A DNA stretch of 64,000 nt from assembly GCF_021228235.1 (NCBI RefSeq), contig NZ_JAJQRG010000005.1, positions 62,001 through 126,000 on the forward strand, written 5' to 3'. Made by a program: the position numbers and the translations under genes. Below, in pieces: positions 26,689-37,042 of this stretch. This DNA is from Pseudophaeobacter flagellatus. GTDB lineage: Bacteria; Pseudomonadota; Alphaproteobacteria; Rhodobacterales; Rhodobacteraceae. The first letter of the stretch is position 1. Each line of letters starts with the position of its first letter. The notes below the pieces were generated by a model. That model did no database searches and was not told the origin of the DNA. It saw nothing but the letters and a program-made list of their open reading frames with translations.

Positions 26689-27837
26689 GTGCAGACCGGA
26701 ACCAAAATTTCTCTTGCAGCGCATGGCTTTCTGGTGAGCTGGGCAGCCCTGGGCGGCTGGTTTTCGTCGGAACCCCTGCCTATCAAGGTGCAGGAGGTTG
26801 CGGTGATCTCTGAGGCGGAATTTGCCAAGTTGAGCCAGCAAACCCAGGCCCCCGATGTGATCGAAACGCCGAGCAGCCTGGCCGCGCCAGACCCCACTCC
26901 AGAGCCGCCGGAGGTGCCAATGCGCCCGGCGGATCGCCCCGATGTGACGCCCCCCGAAAGCCCCGCTATCCCCGAAGCTGAAGCCCCGGTTCCTGCCGAG
27001 CCCCAGCCCGAACCGGAGCCAGAGGTGAGCGATAGCCTTCCCGATCCGTTGGTGCCGCCAGAAACGGCAGAGCCGCTGTCGCCGCTGCTGGACACAACAG
27101 AGCCTGAAGCGCTCCGCCCGGCGGATCGTGTCGCCCCGGTCCCGGTGGAGGCGCCGGAGCCAGAGGTGGCGCTGGATGATCTGGTGCAACCGGAAGTGAG
27201 CCCTGATGCGGGCGCTGAAAGCGCGCAAGAGGTGCAAGAGGCCACTGCGCCCGAGGCGGCCAGCGATCGTATCGTCACCGAAGCAAACGAGAACGACGAG
27301 GCTGACCCCGCGCCGCCGGTGACTGCTCCTGTGACCTCGGTACGGCCAAAAACGCGCCCCCGCAGGCCCGCGCCCGCGCAAGAGCCCGCAACAGAGGTGG
27401 CTGAAACCACACCAGAGGCGCCGGAAGAAGATGCGCAGTCTTCAGCTATTGAGGATGCGCTTGCGGCGGCCATTGCAGGCGGCGGCGAGGTGGCGGCGCC
27501 TGAACCTTCTGGCCCGCCGCTGACACCGGGTGAAAAAGAGGTCCTGCGGGTGTCGGTCTCCAAGTGTTGGAATGTCGGCTCGCTGTCTTCTGAAGCGCTG
27601 AAAACCACTGTTGAGGTTGCGGTTTCGCTGGAGCGAGATGGCCGTCCAAGGGCTGGAACCATTCGCATGGTATCCAGCACCGGTGGATCCAGCGGCGCGG
27701 CACAGCAGGCCTATGAGACGGCGCGGCGGGCGATCATCCGCTGTGGCGCTGCTGGCTTTCAATTACCGGGCGATAAATATGACCACTGGCGCGACATCGT
27801 GATGACATTTAACCCTGAAAAGATGCGTATCAAATGA
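26689..27837 (+). CDS. tolA: TolA-like cell envelope protein
   Basis: Bridges the inner membrane to Pal and TolB. The 382-residue product starts at a GTG. A short membrane anchor (ISLAAHGFLVSWAALGGWF) is followed by a very long Pro/Glu/Ala-rich periplasmic stretch from about 50 to 265, in place of the Ala/Lys helix of E. coli TolA. The C-terminal domain (SVSKCWNVGSLSSEALKTTV, then RRAIIRCGAAGFQLP) matches TolA domain III with its two cysteines. Identity rests on this domain and operon position. Confidence 0.93.
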   Translation: MQTGTKISLAAHGFLVSWAALGGWFSSEPLPIKVQEVAVISEAEFAKLSQQTQAPDVIETPSSLAAPDPTPEPPEVPMRPADRPDVTPPESPAIPEAEAPVPAEPQPEPEPEVSDSLPDPLVPPETAEPLSPLLDTTEPEALRPADRVAPVPVEAPEPEVALDDLVQPEVSPDAGAESAQEVQEATAPEAASDRIVTEANENDEADPAPPVTAPVTSVRPKTRPRRPAPAQEPATEVAETTPEAPEEDAQSSAIEDALAAAIAGGGEVAAPEPSGPPLTPGEKEVLRVSVSKCWNVGSLSSEALKTTVEVAVSLERDGRPRAGTIRMVSSTGGSSGAAQQAYETARRAIIRCGAAGFQLPGDKYDHWRDIVMTFNPEKMRIK

Positions 27838-27973
27838 GACACGAAAAAGTGACAGCGCCGCAGGCTGGGCGCGGCTATGACACTGGGCAACAGGCGGGCG
27901 TTTTGGCCGCCACATCCCGGCGCGGACGACCCAACACTCACATGAAATCCATTTCTGAAAGGACGCGAGGCAA

Positions 27974-29311
27974 ATGAGGCGCAAACTGACAGCCCTGGTG
28001 GCAAGCCTTCTGCTGGCGGCACCGCTGCTGACATCCGGCGGCGCAGCCCTGGCCCAGAATGGCCCGCTGCGGATCGAAATCACCGACGGCGTGATCGAGC
28101 CCTTGCCCTATGCGGTGCCGGGTTTCCTGGCTGAAACCCCGGCTGCGGCCGATCTGGCCAATCAAATCACCCGGGTCGTTGCGGCTGATCTGAACGGCAC
28201 CGGATTGTTCCGCGAAGTACCGGCAACGGCGCATATCTCAACGGTGAGCGACTTCAACGCACCGGTGAAATTTGCCGATTGGAAAGCGGTGAATGCCCAG
28301 GCGCTGATCACCGGGGCGGTGTCGGTCAATGGCAAGCAATTGACGGTGCGGTTTCGTGGCTATGACGTTTTTGCCGACAAAGAGCTGGGGGCGGGGCTGC
28401 AATTCAGTGGTACCACCGATGGCTGGCGGCGTATGGCGCATAAGGTGGCCGATGCCATCTATAGCCGGATCACCGGCGAAAGCGGCTATTTCGACAGCCG
28501 GGTTGTGTTCGTTTCCGAAACCGGCCCCAAGAACGACCGCCGCAAGCGGTTGGCAATCATGGATTACGACGGCGCGGAAGTGCAGTACCTGACCAATAGC
28601 GCCGCCCTGGTGCTGGCGCCGCGGTTTTCGCCCACTGGCGACAGGGTGCTGTATACCAGCTATGAAAGCGGCTTTCCGCAGATCCATGTGCTGGACGTGG
28701 GCAAGGTGCAGCGGCGGGTCCTGTCGGCAGACAAAGGTATCATGAGCTTTGCCCCCCGCTTTGCGCCGGATGGCAAGATGGTGGTCTATTCGCAGGCCGA
28801 AGGCGGCAATACCGATCTTTATACCATGGATATCGCCACCGGCAGCCGTACCCGGCTGACCAATGCCCCCTCGATCGAGACGGCACCCTCCTATTCGCCC
28901 GATGGCAGCCAGATCGTGTTTGAAAGCGACCGCTCCGGTTCGCCGCAGCTTTATGTGATGGCCGCCTCGGGCGGCGAAGCGCGCCGGATCAGTTTTGGCA
29001 AGGGGCGCTACGGTACCCCGGTCTGGTCGCCGCGTGGTGATCTCATCGCCTTTACCAAGCAGAACAAGGGGCGTTTCCATATTGGCGTGATGCGGGTGGA
29101 TGGCAGCGAAGAGCGCCTGCTCACGGCGTCATTTCTGGATGAGGGGCCAACCTGGTCGCCAAACGGTCGGGTGATCATGTTCACCCGCGAAACCCAGGGT
29201 GCCAATGGTCGGGCGCTGCTCTATTCGGTGGATATCCTTGGGCGGAACCTCAAACCGGTGCGCACGCCGGACGGGGCCTCGGATCCGGCCTGGTCGCCGC
29301 TGCAGCAATAA
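27974..29311 (+). CDS. tolB: Tol-Pal system beta-propeller protein TolB
   Basis: Periplasmic protein of 445 residues. A signal peptide of about 27 residues ends in GGAALAQ. An N-terminal domain to about 165 precedes a six-bladed WD40-like propeller with repeated units such as [38 protein letters not shown] and [15 protein letters not shown]. TolB binds Pal and is released by TolA. A 136-base gap separates it from tolA, so it may have its own promoter. Confidence 0.98.
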   Translation: MRRKLTALVASLLLAAPLLTSGGAALAQNGPLRIEITDGVIEPLPYAVPGFLAETPAAADLANQITRVVAADLNGTGLFREVPATAHISTVSDFNAPVKFADWKAVNAQALITGAVSVNGKQLTVRFRGYDVFADKELGAGLQFSGTTDGWRRMAHKVADAIYSRITGESGYFDSRVVFVSETGPKNDRRKRLAIMDYDGAEVQYLTNSAALVLAPRFSPTGDRVLYTSYESGFPQIHVLDVGKVQRRVLSADKGIMSFAPRFAPDGKMVVYSQAEGGNTDLYTMDIATGSRTRLTNAPSIETAPSYSPDGSQIVFESDRSGSPQLYVMAASGGEARRISFGKGRYGTPVWSPRGDLIAFTKQNKGRFHIGVMRVDGSEERLLTASFLDEGPTWSPNGRVIMFTRETQGANGRALLYSVDILGRNLKPVRTPDGASDPAWSPLQQ

Positions 29312-29422
29312 GGCACAGTTCGGCGCAATCCGGTGCCGATAGGCAAGACAGGAAGACCTGCATAGAATCGACCCCGCCTCTGTGGTAGGTTGTGGTCAGA
29401 AACCAAAGGAATAGGCATTGTG

Positions 29423-29923
29423 ATGAGCGGTTTTAAAAAGGCATTCGTACTGGTTGCGGCCCTGGGGCTGGCAGCCTGTAGCAACACCTCCTGGAATGAT
29501 GCCGGGGCGGGCAACGCGGGTGGCAGCGGAATTGCCGGGTCCAACCTTGATCCTGCCAGCCCGGCCTATTTCCAGGAAGCCATTGGCGACCGGGTGCTGT
29601 TTCTGATCGATCAGTCCACTCTGAACCCCGAAGCCGAAGCGATCCTGCAGGGACAGGCGCGTTGGCTGGCCAGTAATTCTGATTATGTGGTCACCATTCA
29701 GGGCCATGCGGATGAACAGGGCACACGGGAATACAACCTCGCCCTGGGCGCACGCCGCGCTAACTCTGCCCGTGAATATCTGATCTCGCAGGGCGTTGCC
29801 GGCTCGCGCATTCAGGTGGTCAGCTATGGCAAGGAGCGTCCGCTTGAAATTTGCTCGGCTGAAAGCTGTTATGCCAAGAACCGGCGCGCGGTGACCGTGT
29901 TGGCTGGCGGATTGACGGGGTAA
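29423..29923 (+). CDS. pal: Peptidoglycan-associated lipoprotein Pal
   Basis: Outer-membrane lipoprotein of 166 residues. The signal sequence ends in the lipobox GLAAC, with the acylated cysteine at C19. The OmpA-like domain from about 55 to 160 binds peptidoglycan (IQGHADEQGTREYNLALGAR, then NRRAVTVL). An in-frame GTG lies just before the chosen ATG. AAAGGA lies upstream. It is one of two OmpA-domain lipoproteins in the window, the other being in the tad locus. Confidence 0.97.
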   Translation: MSGFKKAFVLVAALGLAACSNTSWNDAGAGNAGGSGIAGSNLDPASPAYFQEAIGDRVLFLIDQSTLNPEAEAILQGQARWLASNSDYVVTIQGHADEQGTREYNLALGARRANSAREYLISQGVAGSRIQVVSYGKERPLEICSAESCYAKNRRAVTVLAGGLTG

Positions 29924-29924
29924 G

Positions 29925-30776
29925 ATGATGCGCCTGTTGCAAGCCGCCTTTCTTTCGGCCACCCTTTTGACTGTGCTCCCCGTTGCGGGGCCTGTTTTGG
30001 CGCAGGACCAGCAAACCCTGGCGGATATCCGCCAAGAGTTGACGGTGCTGCACGTGGATATCCAACGCCTGAAACGTGAACTGTCGACCACCGGCGGTGT
30101 TGGGTCTGGCGCGGCGGCGGGCAGTTCGGTGCTGGACCGCGTCGGCGCGATTGAGGCCGGGCTGCAGCGGCTGACCGCGCAAACCGAACAGTTGGAATAC
30201 CGGATCAATCGCATCGTCGCAGACGGCACCAACCGTATTGGCGATCTGGAATTTCGCTTGGTTGAACTGGAAGGTGGCGATATTGCCGCTCTTGGCGAAA
30301 CCACCACCCTGGGCGGCGTAGAAACGCTGGATCAGGCTGGGGCTGGCTCTGCGGCAGGTGGCGACGCCATGGATGCGCAAGATACCGAACTTGCAGTGGG
30401 CGAACAGGCGGATTTCAACGCCGCCGCGCAAGCCCTGAGCGAGGGGGCGCATCAGGTGGCTGCAGAAAAATTTGCCATCTTCTCGCAATCCTATCCTGGC
30501 AGCCCATTGGCACCAGAGGCAGATTTCAACCGGGGCAAGGCGCTGGATGGGCTGGGCGATACCCGTGAAGCCGCGCGCGCCTATCTGGCATCGTTTTCTG
30601 GCGATGCAACCGGCTCCATCGCGCCCAAGGCGCTGTTCGAGTTGGGAGCGGCTCTGGGGCGGCTGGGGCAACTTGATCAGGCCTGCATCACCCTGTCTGA
30701 GGTTGGTGTGCGCTTTCCAGGGGATGAGACCGTCGCGCAGGCCAATTCTGAAATGGCCACGCTGGGGTGCTCTTGA
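29925..30776 (+). CDS. cpoB: Tol-Pal system protein CpoB/YbgF
   Basis: Periplasmic coordinator of Tol-Pal and peptidoglycan synthesis at division. The 283-residue protein has a signal peptide (to about PVLAQDQQ), a trimerising coiled coil near 28-105 (TLADIRQELTVLHVDIQRLK), a linker, and C-terminal TPR units (AAQALSEGAHQVAAEKFAIF, EADFNRGKALDGLGDTREAA). It starts one base after the pal stop. The ATG at 29928 is an alternative start. Confidence 0.94.
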   Translation: MMRLLQAAFLSATLLTVLPVAGPVLAQDQQTLADIRQELTVLHVDIQRLKRELSTTGGVGSGAAAGSSVLDRVGAIEAGLQRLTAQTEQLEYRINRIVADGTNRIGDLEFRLVELEGGDIAALGETTTLGGVETLDQAGAGSAAGGDAMDAQDTELAVGEQADFNAAAQALSEGAHQVAAEKFAIFSQSYPGSPLAPEADFNRGKALDGLGDTREAARAYLASFSGDATGSIAPKALFELGAALGRLGQLDQACITLSEVGVRFPGDETVAQANSEMATLGCS

Positions 30777-30781
30777 CCGGA

Positions 30782-32059
30782 ATGAACCCGGATCAGACAG
30801 ATACGGAACAGCGGCGCCAGGCACTGGTAGAGCATCTGCGCGGCCAGTTTTCGTCGGATCTGCCAGCGCGCATTGGCATTGCAGTGTCAGGCGGTGGTGA
30901 TTCTGTCGCCTTGATGCATCTGCTGCAGGACTGTTTTTGCGACGCCCCGGTGGAGCTGATGGTGGCAACGGTGGATCACGGTTTGCGCCCCGAAGCACAT
31001 CAAGAGGCCGTGCAGGTTGCCGACATGGCGCGGGATCTAGGCCTGTCGCATACCCTGTTGCGTTGGACAGAGGGGCCAACAAAGACTGGTAACCTGCAGG
31101 ATCAGGCCCGCCGCGCCCGCTACGGGTTGTTGACGGGCTGGGCGCGTCAGAACGGTATTGCGAAGCTGGCGCTTGGGCATACGGCGGATGATCAGGCTGA
31201 AACTGTTCTGATGCGGCTGATGCGCGCCTCTGGGGTTAATGGTCTGGCGGCAATGCCGCGGCGGCGCACCCAGGATGGCATCACACTGATACGGCCGCTG
31301 CTGGGTCTGCGCCGGGCAGAGTTACGGGCCTATTTACGTTCTCGTGGGCAGACCTGGATCGAGGACCCCTCGAACCAGGATGAACGGTTCGATCGCATCA
31401 AAACCCGCAAAGCTCTCGGCGCGCTGGAGGATCTGGGGCTGACAGTAGAGGCGCTGTCTACGGTTGCTCAGAATATGGGCAAAGCCCAGCGGGCATTGGG
31501 ATGGTATGCTTTTTTGGCTGCACGTGATATGATTCAGCATGAGGTCGGCGCCATCGTGATTGAGTTGCGAAAGTTTCGCGCTTTGCCGGATGAAATCTCT
31601 CATCGGTTGATGTCGCAGGCGCTTTTGTGGATCTCTGGCAGCCAATACCCGCCCAGACGCCAACCTATGATCGATGCTGTCGCACTTGCGCAACGGGGGG
31701 GCTCTCTGACGTTGTCGGGCTGCCGCATCCTTGGCCATAAAGGCAATATCTGGATCTGCCGTGAAGGTGCCGCTGTGCAACAAGCGACCGCCTTGCCAGG
31801 GCAGATTTGGGATCAAAACTGGCGCGTTTATGCAGGTAAATTAAAGGCTTGTGAGGTCAGGCCTCTTGGCGAACAGGGGTTGAAATCCTGCCCCGACTGG
31901 CGTCAGATCGGCTGTCCTGCCCCGGTTCTGGAGGCCACACCTGCGCTGTGGCGCGGGGGGGATCTGATGGCCGCGCCGTTGGCCGGATTGAGCAATGGAA
32001 GCCGGGCAGAAGTAGTAAATAGTGTAGAAGAGTTCTATGCATCGCTTTTATCGCATTGA
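30782..32059 (+). CDS. tilS: tRNA(Ile)-lysidine synthase
   Basis: TilS ligates lysine to C34 of the CAU-anticodon tRNA-Ile, which changes its decoding from AUG to AUA. The N-terminal PP-loop domain carries the ATP-pyrophosphatase motif SGGGDSVALMHLL near residues 35-47, and HTADDQAETVLMRLMRASG follows. The later region has the typical TilS hinge (WIEDPSNQDERFDRIK). I placed the start at ATG 30782, five bases after the cpoB stop. A GTG at 30767 would overlap cpoB by ten bases. The end runs into the ftsH promoter. Confidence 0.95.
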   Translation: MNPDQTDTEQRRQALVEHLRGQFSSDLPARIGIAVSGGGDSVALMHLLQDCFCDAPVELMVATVDHGLRPEAHQEAVQVADMARDLGLSHTLLRWTEGPTKTGNLQDQARRARYGLLTGWARQNGIAKLALGHTADDQAETVLMRLMRASGVNGLAAMPRRRTQDGITLIRPLLGLRRAELRAYLRSRGQTWIEDPSNQDERFDRIKTRKALGALEDLGLTVEALSTVAQNMGKAQRALGWYAFLAARDMIQHEVGAIVIELRKFRALPDEISHRLMSQALLWISGSQYPPRRQPMIDAVALAQRGGSLTLSGCRILGHKGNIWICREGAAVQQATALPGQIWDQNWRVYAGKLKACEVRPLGEQGLKSCPDWRQIGCPAPVLEATPALWRGGDLMAAPLAGLSNGSRAEVVNSVEEFYASLLSH

Positions 32060-32083
32060 ACCTGCCTGAATGTTCCTTATTTT
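32056..32083 (+). promoter_or_regulatory. Candidate promoter for ftsH
   Basis: TTGAAC (32056-32061), a 16-base spacer and TATTTT (32078-32083) form a reasonable vegetative promoter overlapping the tilS stop codon. ftsH starts 52 bases downstream. A hairpin-prone GGGC...GGCCC segment lies between them. No clear heat-shock sigma motif could be picked out. Confidence 0.4.
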
Positions 32084-32134
32084 ATGCGTAACGAGGGCAC
32101 CCTGTGAAGGGGCCCGGATATTGGGAGATATTCC

Positions 32135-34057
32135 TTGGGTAACGCACGTAACATCGCTTTCTGGGTTGTTCTGTTCGTCTTGATCCTGGCGCTGTTCAAT
32201 TTGTTCAGTGGCTCAGGCGGAACGATGCAGAGCAATGAACGCACCTTTTCTGACTTTGTCACCTCGGTTGAGTCAGGGCAGGTCGCCACTGTGGTTCTGG
32301 ATGGGGAGCAGGTTCGCTATTCCACTTCGGATGGCAGCAGTTTTGTCACCATCAAGCCAGCCGATGCAGAAGTCACCTCGCTGCTGATCGAAAACAACAT
32401 TCCGGTTCGCGCCGAAAAGCAGCAGCAGTCTGGGTTCCAGTCTTTCCTGATCACCCTGTTGCCCTTTGTGTTACTGATCGGCGTCTGGATCTACTTCATG
32501 AATCGGATGCAGGGCGGCGGCAAAGGCGGGGCTATGGGCTTTGGCAAGTCCAAGGCCAAGATGCTGACCGAGAAACAGGGTCGCGTCACCTTTGACGATG
32601 TTGCCGGCATTGATGAGGCCAAGGAAGAGCTGGAAGAGATTGTTGAATTCCTGCGCAACCCGCAGAAATTCTCGCGTCTGGGCGGCAAGATCCCCAAGGG
32701 CGCGCTGCTGGTGGGCCCTCCCGGTACTGGTAAAACCCTGCTGGCCCGCGCCATCGCAGGTGAGGCCGGTGTACCGTTCTTCACCATTTCGGGCTCTGAT
32801 TTTGTTGAGATGTTTGTCGGCGTCGGGGCCTCTCGTGTGCGTGACATGTTTGAGCAGGCGAAAAAGAATGCGCCCTGTATTGTGTTCATTGATGAAATCG
32901 ACGCTGTGGGTCGCCATCGTGGCGCCGGCTATGGCGGCGGCAATGATGAACGCGAACAAACCTTGAACCAGCTGCTGGTTGAAATGGACGGGTTTGAGGC
33001 CAATGAGGGCGTCATCATCTTGGCCGCAACCAACCGGAAAGATGTGTTGGACCCTGCCTTGCTGCGCCCCGGTCGTTTTGACCGCAACGTCACCGTCGGC
33101 AACCCCGACATCAAGGGCCGCGAAAAGATCCTGGGCGTACATGCCCGCAAGACCCCGCTGGGTCCCGACGTCGATCTACGCATCATTGCGCGTGGCACCC
33201 CTGGGTTCTCGGGTGCTGACCTGGCCAACCTGGTGAATGAATCTGCCTTGATGGCTGCTCGTGTTGGCCGCCGCTTTGTCACCATGGAGGATTTTGAAGC
33301 CGCCAAGGACAAGGTGATGATGGGGGCTGAGCGTCGCTCTATGGTGCTGACGCAGGACCAGAAGGAAAAGACCGCCTTCCACGAGGCAGGCCATGCTGTT
33401 GTTGGCCTGAAGCTGCCGGAATGTGATCCTGTCTATAAGGCGACAATCATTCCACGCGGCGGTGCCTTGGGCATGGTTGTGTCTCTGCCGGAAATGGATC
33501 GGTTGAACTGGCACAAGGATGAATGCAATCAAAAGCTGGCCATGACCATGGCGGGCAAGGCGGCAGAGGTCATCAAATATGGTGAAGACCATGTCTCTAA
33601 TGGACCTGCCGGCGATATCCAGCAGGCCAGCCAGCTGTCGCGCGCGATGATCATGCGCTGGGGCATGTCAGACAAGGTGGGCAATATTGACTACGCCGAG
33701 GCCCATGAAGGCTATAGTGGCAATACCACCGGTTTTTCGATCTCAGCCCATACCAAAGAGTTGATCGAGGAAGAGGTCCGCGTCTTTATCCAGAATGGCT
33801 ATGATCGTGCCTTTCAGATCCTGACCGATCATAAGGAAGAATGGGAACGCCTGGCGCTGGGGCTGTTGGAATATGAAACCCTGACGGGCGAAGAAATCAA
33901 ACGTGTCATGCGCGGCGAGTCGCCTCATGAAAGCGGTGATGATTCCGACGAAGACGAGGGCAATTCTTCGGTGACTGCCATCCCCAAGGCCAAGCCGAAA
34001 AAGCCATCTTCTGAGGCTGACAAGGATTCCGGGCTGGAGCCTGAACCCACCTCATAG
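32135..34057 (+). CDS. ftsH: ATP-dependent zinc metalloprotease FtsH
   Basis: Hexameric membrane AAA+ protease that degrades misfolded membrane proteins and short-lived regulators. The start is an unusual TTG preceded by GGGAG, giving [10 protein letters not shown]. Homologues begin the same way. Two membrane segments ([16 protein letters not shown] and [18 protein letters not shown]) flank a periplasmic domain. Then come Walker A GPPGTGKT, Walker B VFIDEID, the arginine-finger region LRPGRFDR, and the zinc site HEAGH at 416-420. The C-terminal tail is acidic. A long terminator hairpin follows. Confidence 0.98.
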   Translation: MGNARNIAFWVVLFVLILALFNLFSGSGGTMQSNERTFSDFVTSVESGQVATVVLDGEQVRYSTSDGSSFVTIKPADAEVTSLLIENNIPVRAEKQQQSGFQSFLITLLPFVLLIGVWIYFMNRMQGGGKGGAMGFGKSKAKMLTEKQGRVTFDDVAGIDEAKEELEEIVEFLRNPQKFSRLGGKIPKGALLVGPPGTGKTLLARAIAGEAGVPFFTISGSDFVEMFVGVGASRVRDMFEQAKKNAPCIVFIDEIDAVGRHRGAGYGGGNDEREQTLNQLLVEMDGFEANEGVIILAATNRKDVLDPALLRPGRFDRNVTVGNPDIKGREKILGVHARKTPLGPDVDLRIIARGTPGFSGADLANLVNESALMAARVGRRFVTMEDFEAAKDKVMMGAERRSMVLTQDQKEKTAFHEAGHAVVGLKLPECDPVYKATIIPRGGALGMVVSLPEMDRLNWHKDECNQKLAMTMAGKAAEVIKYGEDHVSNGPAGDIQQASQLSRAMIMRWGMSDKVGNIDYAEAHEGYSGNTTGFSISAHTKELIEEEVRVFIQNGYDRAFQILTDHKEEWERLALGLLEYETLTGEEIKRVMRGESPHESGDDSDEDEGNSSVTAIPKAKPKKPSSEADKDSGLEPEPTS

Positions 34058-34096
34058 GGGCTAAGGGCCTGCGTCCTTTGCCACGGTCAAAACGAG

Positions 34097-34136
34097 AGAA
34101 AGCCCCAAAAACCGCTGCTGGTTTTTGGGGCTTTCT
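34097..34136 (+). terminator. Long perfect hairpin after ftsH
   Basis: AGAAAGCCCCAAAAACC (34097-34113) and GGTTTTTGGGGCTTTCT (34120-34136) pair over 17 bases with a six-base loop. The T-rich 3' arm helps release, but there is no separate uridine run after it. It begins 40 bases after the ftsH stop. Confidence 0.8.
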
Positions 34137-34199
34137 ATTGGGTTCATTGCCTTTATGGTTGCGCGCAGAAAAACTGCTGCAACAAGGATAGGAACGGAC

Positions 34200-34775
34200 A
34201 TGCCGGTCTTGCTGGAAACCGAATACAAAGGCGATGTGGTCTGGGCAGGTGCAACACCGGCTGATGGTGGCGTTTCGTCGACGTCTTCTGGGGTGCTGAC
34301 CCTGGGATTTCACGGGCTGCTGGGCGAACGCCACCAGGGTGAAAATCGCGCCTCATGTGTGCGAGTCTCCAACCTCTATCCCCAGGGCACCACCATCCGC
34401 AACGTGCGACAGCTGAGTATCCTCTCAGAGGAAGAGCTGGCGCTGATTGCCGCGGATATGGGGCTGGAGCAGGTTGACCCGGGTGCATTGGGGGCGAATC
34501 TGGTGCTGCGCGGGATCCCGGATTTTACCTATGTGCCGCCCTCGTCGCGGCTGCAGGGGCCAGATGGTGTGACCTTGACGGTGGATATGGAAAACCGCCC
34601 CTGCATCTTTCCGGGGCGTGAAATCGAAAAAACGCACAAAGGTTTTGGACCCAAGTTCAAACCCGCTGCAGGCGAACGACGGGGAATCACCGCCTGGGTC
34701 GAACGCCCCGGCCAGTTGAAGATCGGGGACAGCCTGCGCTTGTTTGTGCCCGATCAGCGCGTCTGGGCCCCCTGA
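34200..34775 (+). CDS. MOSC domain-containing protein
   Basis: A 191-residue protein with the fold of MOSC (molybdenum cofactor sulfurase C-terminal) domains. Landmarks are GERHQGENRASCVRVSNLY, RNVRQLSILSEEELA, LGANLVLRGIP, RLQGPDGVTLTVDM and the conserved cysteine in NRPCIFPGREIE. MOSC proteins move sulfur to molybdenum cofactor or related metals. The target here is unknown. The start at 34200 has AGGATAGGA upstream. Separated from ftsH by a terminator, so probably its own unit. Confidence 0.88.
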   Translation: MPVLLETEYKGDVVWAGATPADGGVSSTSSGVLTLGFHGLLGERHQGENRASCVRVSNLYPQGTTIRNVRQLSILSEEELALIAADMGLEQVDPGALGANLVLRGIPDFTYVPPSSRLQGPDGVTLTVDMENRPCIFPGREIEKTHKGFGPKFKPAAGERRGITAWVERPGQLKIGDSLRLFVPDQRVWAP

Positions 34776-34962
34776 GAATGGGCAAATTGGGGCAGGGATT
34801 TCGTTTGCACGTCATTCGTTTCCGGCAAACTGTAGAGGAACGCCGCTTCATGGCCGGATAATGTCGGAAATCACGCGCGCGTTGTGCCGCATTCTGTCTA
34901 GATCTGAAACAGAACCGGCGTTGACATGCCAATGATCTATACTCTCAGTCAGGAACCAGGCC

Positions 34963-36639
34963 ATGAGCTACAAGAGTGATATCGAGATTGCCCGCGAGGC
35001 ACAGAAGCTCCCGATTCAAGAAATCGGTGCCAAGATGGGCATTTCCAGCGACGATTTGCTGCCCTATGGCCACGATAAGGCCAAGGTAAGCCAAGCGTTC
35101 ATCAATTCGGTGCAAGACCGCGAAGATGGCAAGCTGATCCTGGTGACTGCGATCAACCCGACGCCTGCGGGCGAAGGCAAGACCACCACCACTGTGGGGC
35201 TGGGCGACGGGCTGAACCGCATTGGCAAGAACGCCATGGTCTGCATCCGCGAAGCCTCGCTTGGGCCAAACTTTGGCATGAAGGGCGGCGCAGCAGGTGG
35301 CGGCTATGCACAGGTTGTGCCGATGGAGGATATGAACCTCCACTTCACCGGCGATTTCCACGCCATTACCTCGGCGCACTCGCTGCTGTCGGCGATGATC
35401 GACAACCACATCTACTGGGGCAACGAATGCGACATCGACATCCGTCGCGTGGCCTGGCGTCGTGTGGTCGATATGAACGACCGCGCCCTGCGCCAGATCA
35501 CCGCCTCGCTGGGGGGGGTGTCCAACGGTTTCCCACGCGAAACCGGCTTTGACATCACTGTGGCCTCCGAGGTTATGGCAATTCTGTGCCTGGCCACCGA
35601 TCTGAAGGACCTGGAGACCCGCCTGGGCGATATCATCGTGGCCTACCGCCGCGATAAAACAGCTGTCTACTGCCGCGACATCAAGGCCGAGGGCGCGATG
35701 ACCGTGCTGTTGAAGGATGCGATGCAGCCAAACCTGGTGCAGACGCTGGAAAACAACCCCGCCTTTGTGCACGGCGGTCCCTTCGCCAATATCGCCCATG
35801 GCTGCAACTCGGTAATTGCCACCAAGACCGCGATGAAAATCACCGATTACGTTGTGACCGAAGCGGGCTTTGGTGCGGATCTGGGCGCTGAGAAGTTCAT
35901 GAATATCAAGTGCCGCAAGGCCGGAATCGCGCCCTCGGCTGTGGTGCTGGTTGCGACTGTGCGCGCAATGAAGATGAACGGCGGCGTTGCCAAGGCGGAC
36001 CTGGGGGAAGAAAACGTCGATGCGGTGAACAACGGCTGTGCCAACCTTGGTCGTCATATTGAAAACATCAAGAGCTTTGGTGTGCCGGTTATTGTCGCGA
36101 TCAACCACTTCGTCACCGACACAGAGGCCGAAGTCGATGCGGTCAAGGCCTATGCCGCCACCCATGGCGTCGAGGCGGTGCTGTCGCGCCACTGGGAACT
36201 GGGCTCGGAAGGCTCTGCCCCACTGGCGGAAAAGGTTGTGGAAATTGTTGATGCCGGTCAGGCCAACTTTGCCCCGATCTACCCGGACGAGATGTCCCTG
36301 TTCGACAAGATCGACACCATCGCCAAGCGTATCTACCGCGCCGATGAGGTGCTGGCCGATACCAAGATCCGCAATCAGCTGATGGAATGGGAAGCGGCCG
36401 GCTACGGTAATCTGCCGGTCTGCATGGCCAAGACGCAGTATTCCTTCTCTACGGACCCAAGCCTGCGCGGCGCCCCAGTAGGGCATTCGGTGCCGGTACG
36501 TGAGGTACGGCTTTCGGCGGGGGCAGGGTTTATTGTCGCAGTCTGTGGTGAAATCATGACAATGCCGGGTCTGCCCCGTACTCCTGCGGCGGAAAGTATC
36601 TGCCTGAATGACGGTGGCCAAATCGAAGGCTTGTTCTAA
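34963..36639 (+). CDS. fhs: Formate--tetrahydrofolate ligase
   Basis: Makes 10-formyl-tetrahydrofolate from formate, THF and ATP, in the cytoplasm. The 558-residue length and the block [20 protein letters not shown] (P-loop) near residues 63-82 are diagnostic. [35 protein letters not shown] and [17 protein letters not shown] follow. Roseobacters use it in one-carbon and methylated-compound oxidation. It forms a folate set with folD 400 bases downstream. A terminator lies right after it. Confidence 0.98.
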   Translation: MSYKSDIEIAREAQKLPIQEIGAKMGISSDDLLPYGHDKAKVSQAFINSVQDREDGKLILVTAINPTPAGEGKTTTTVGLGDGLNRIGKNAMVCIREASLGPNFGMKGGAAGGGYAQVVPMEDMNLHFTGDFHAITSAHSLLSAMIDNHIYWGNECDIDIRRVAWRRVVDMNDRALRQITASLGGVSNGFPRETGFDITVASEVMAILCLATDLKDLETRLGDIIVAYRRDKTAVYCRDIKAEGAMTVLLKDAMQPNLVQTLENNPAFVHGGPFANIAHGCNSVIATKTAMKITDYVVTEAGFGADLGAEKFMNIKCRKAGIAPSAVVLVATVRAMKMNGGVAKADLGEENVDAVNNGCANLGRHIENIKSFGVPVIVAINHFVTDTEAEVDAVKAYAATHGVEAVLSRHWELGSEGSAPLAEKVVEIVDAGQANFAPIYPDEMSLFDKIDTIAKRIYRADEVLADTKIRNQLMEWEAAGYGNLPVCMAKTQYSFSTDPSLRGAPVGHSVPVREVRLSAGAGFIVAVCGEIMTMPGLPRTPAAESICLNDGGQIEGLF

Positions 36640-36657
36640 GCTGAAAAAAGCGCAATC

Positions 36658-36692
36658 TGCGGCCCGAGACATTCTCGGGCCGCAAGAGTTTT
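36658..36692 (+). terminator. Hairpin terminator after fhs
   Basis: TGCGGCCCGAGA (36658-36669) pairs perfectly with TCTCGGGCCGCA (36673-36684) around a three-base loop and is followed by AGAGTTTT. It lies between fhs and the chorismate mutase gene, which may lower read-through rather than block it. Confidence 0.75.
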
Positions 36693-36697
36693 AACTG

Positions 36698-37003
36698 ATG
36701 ACTGAATTGATTCCGGCGCAGCACTGCGCTGACATGAGCGAACTGCGTAGCCAGATTGATGATCTGGATAAAATACTGGTAGAGCTGCTGGCCAAGCGGG
36801 CGGGATACATTGACCGCGCGGTTGAGCTGAAAACCCAAAATGGCTGGCCCGCGCGGATCCCAGCCAGGGTGGAAGAGGTCGTCGCAAACGCCCGCGCCAA
36901 GGCGGGTCAGGCCGGGCTGGATCCGGATCTGATCGAGAGCCTGTGGCGCCAGCTGGTGGAATGGTCGATTGCGCGCGAAGCATGCGTGATCCACGAGACA
37001 TAA
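36698..37003 (+). CDS. Chorismate mutase (AroQ class)
   Basis: A 101-residue all-helical enzyme converting chorismate to prephenate for Phe and Tyr synthesis. The signature is LRSQIDDLDKILVELLAKRA, followed by the active-site ELKTQNGWPARIPARVEEVV and the third helix (DLIESLWRQLVEWSIARE). The arrangement resembles stand-alone AroQ mutases or the PchB-like group, whose activity can include isochorismate lyase. Start at 36698 is tentative, since the ATG at 36734 is a second choice. It lies between fhs and folD, 39 bases before the latter. Confidence 0.9.
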   Translation: MTELIPAQHCADMSELRSQIDDLDKILVELLAKRAGYIDRAVELKTQNGWPARIPARVEEVVANARAKAGQAGLDPDLIESLWRQLVEWSIAREACVIHET

Positions 37004-37042
37004 TGCGGGCCGGTTTGGTCTCGCGGTAGAAGGAAGAATGCA

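Noticed and set aside
26538-27680. 380-codon Ser/Gly-rich open frame opposite tolA
   Set aside because: Produced by the Pro/Glu/Ala-rich tolA spacer read backwards. The protein is low complexity.
34945-36672. 575-codon open frame opposite fhs
   Set aside because: Antisense shadow of a highly conserved gene, with no recognisable protein features.
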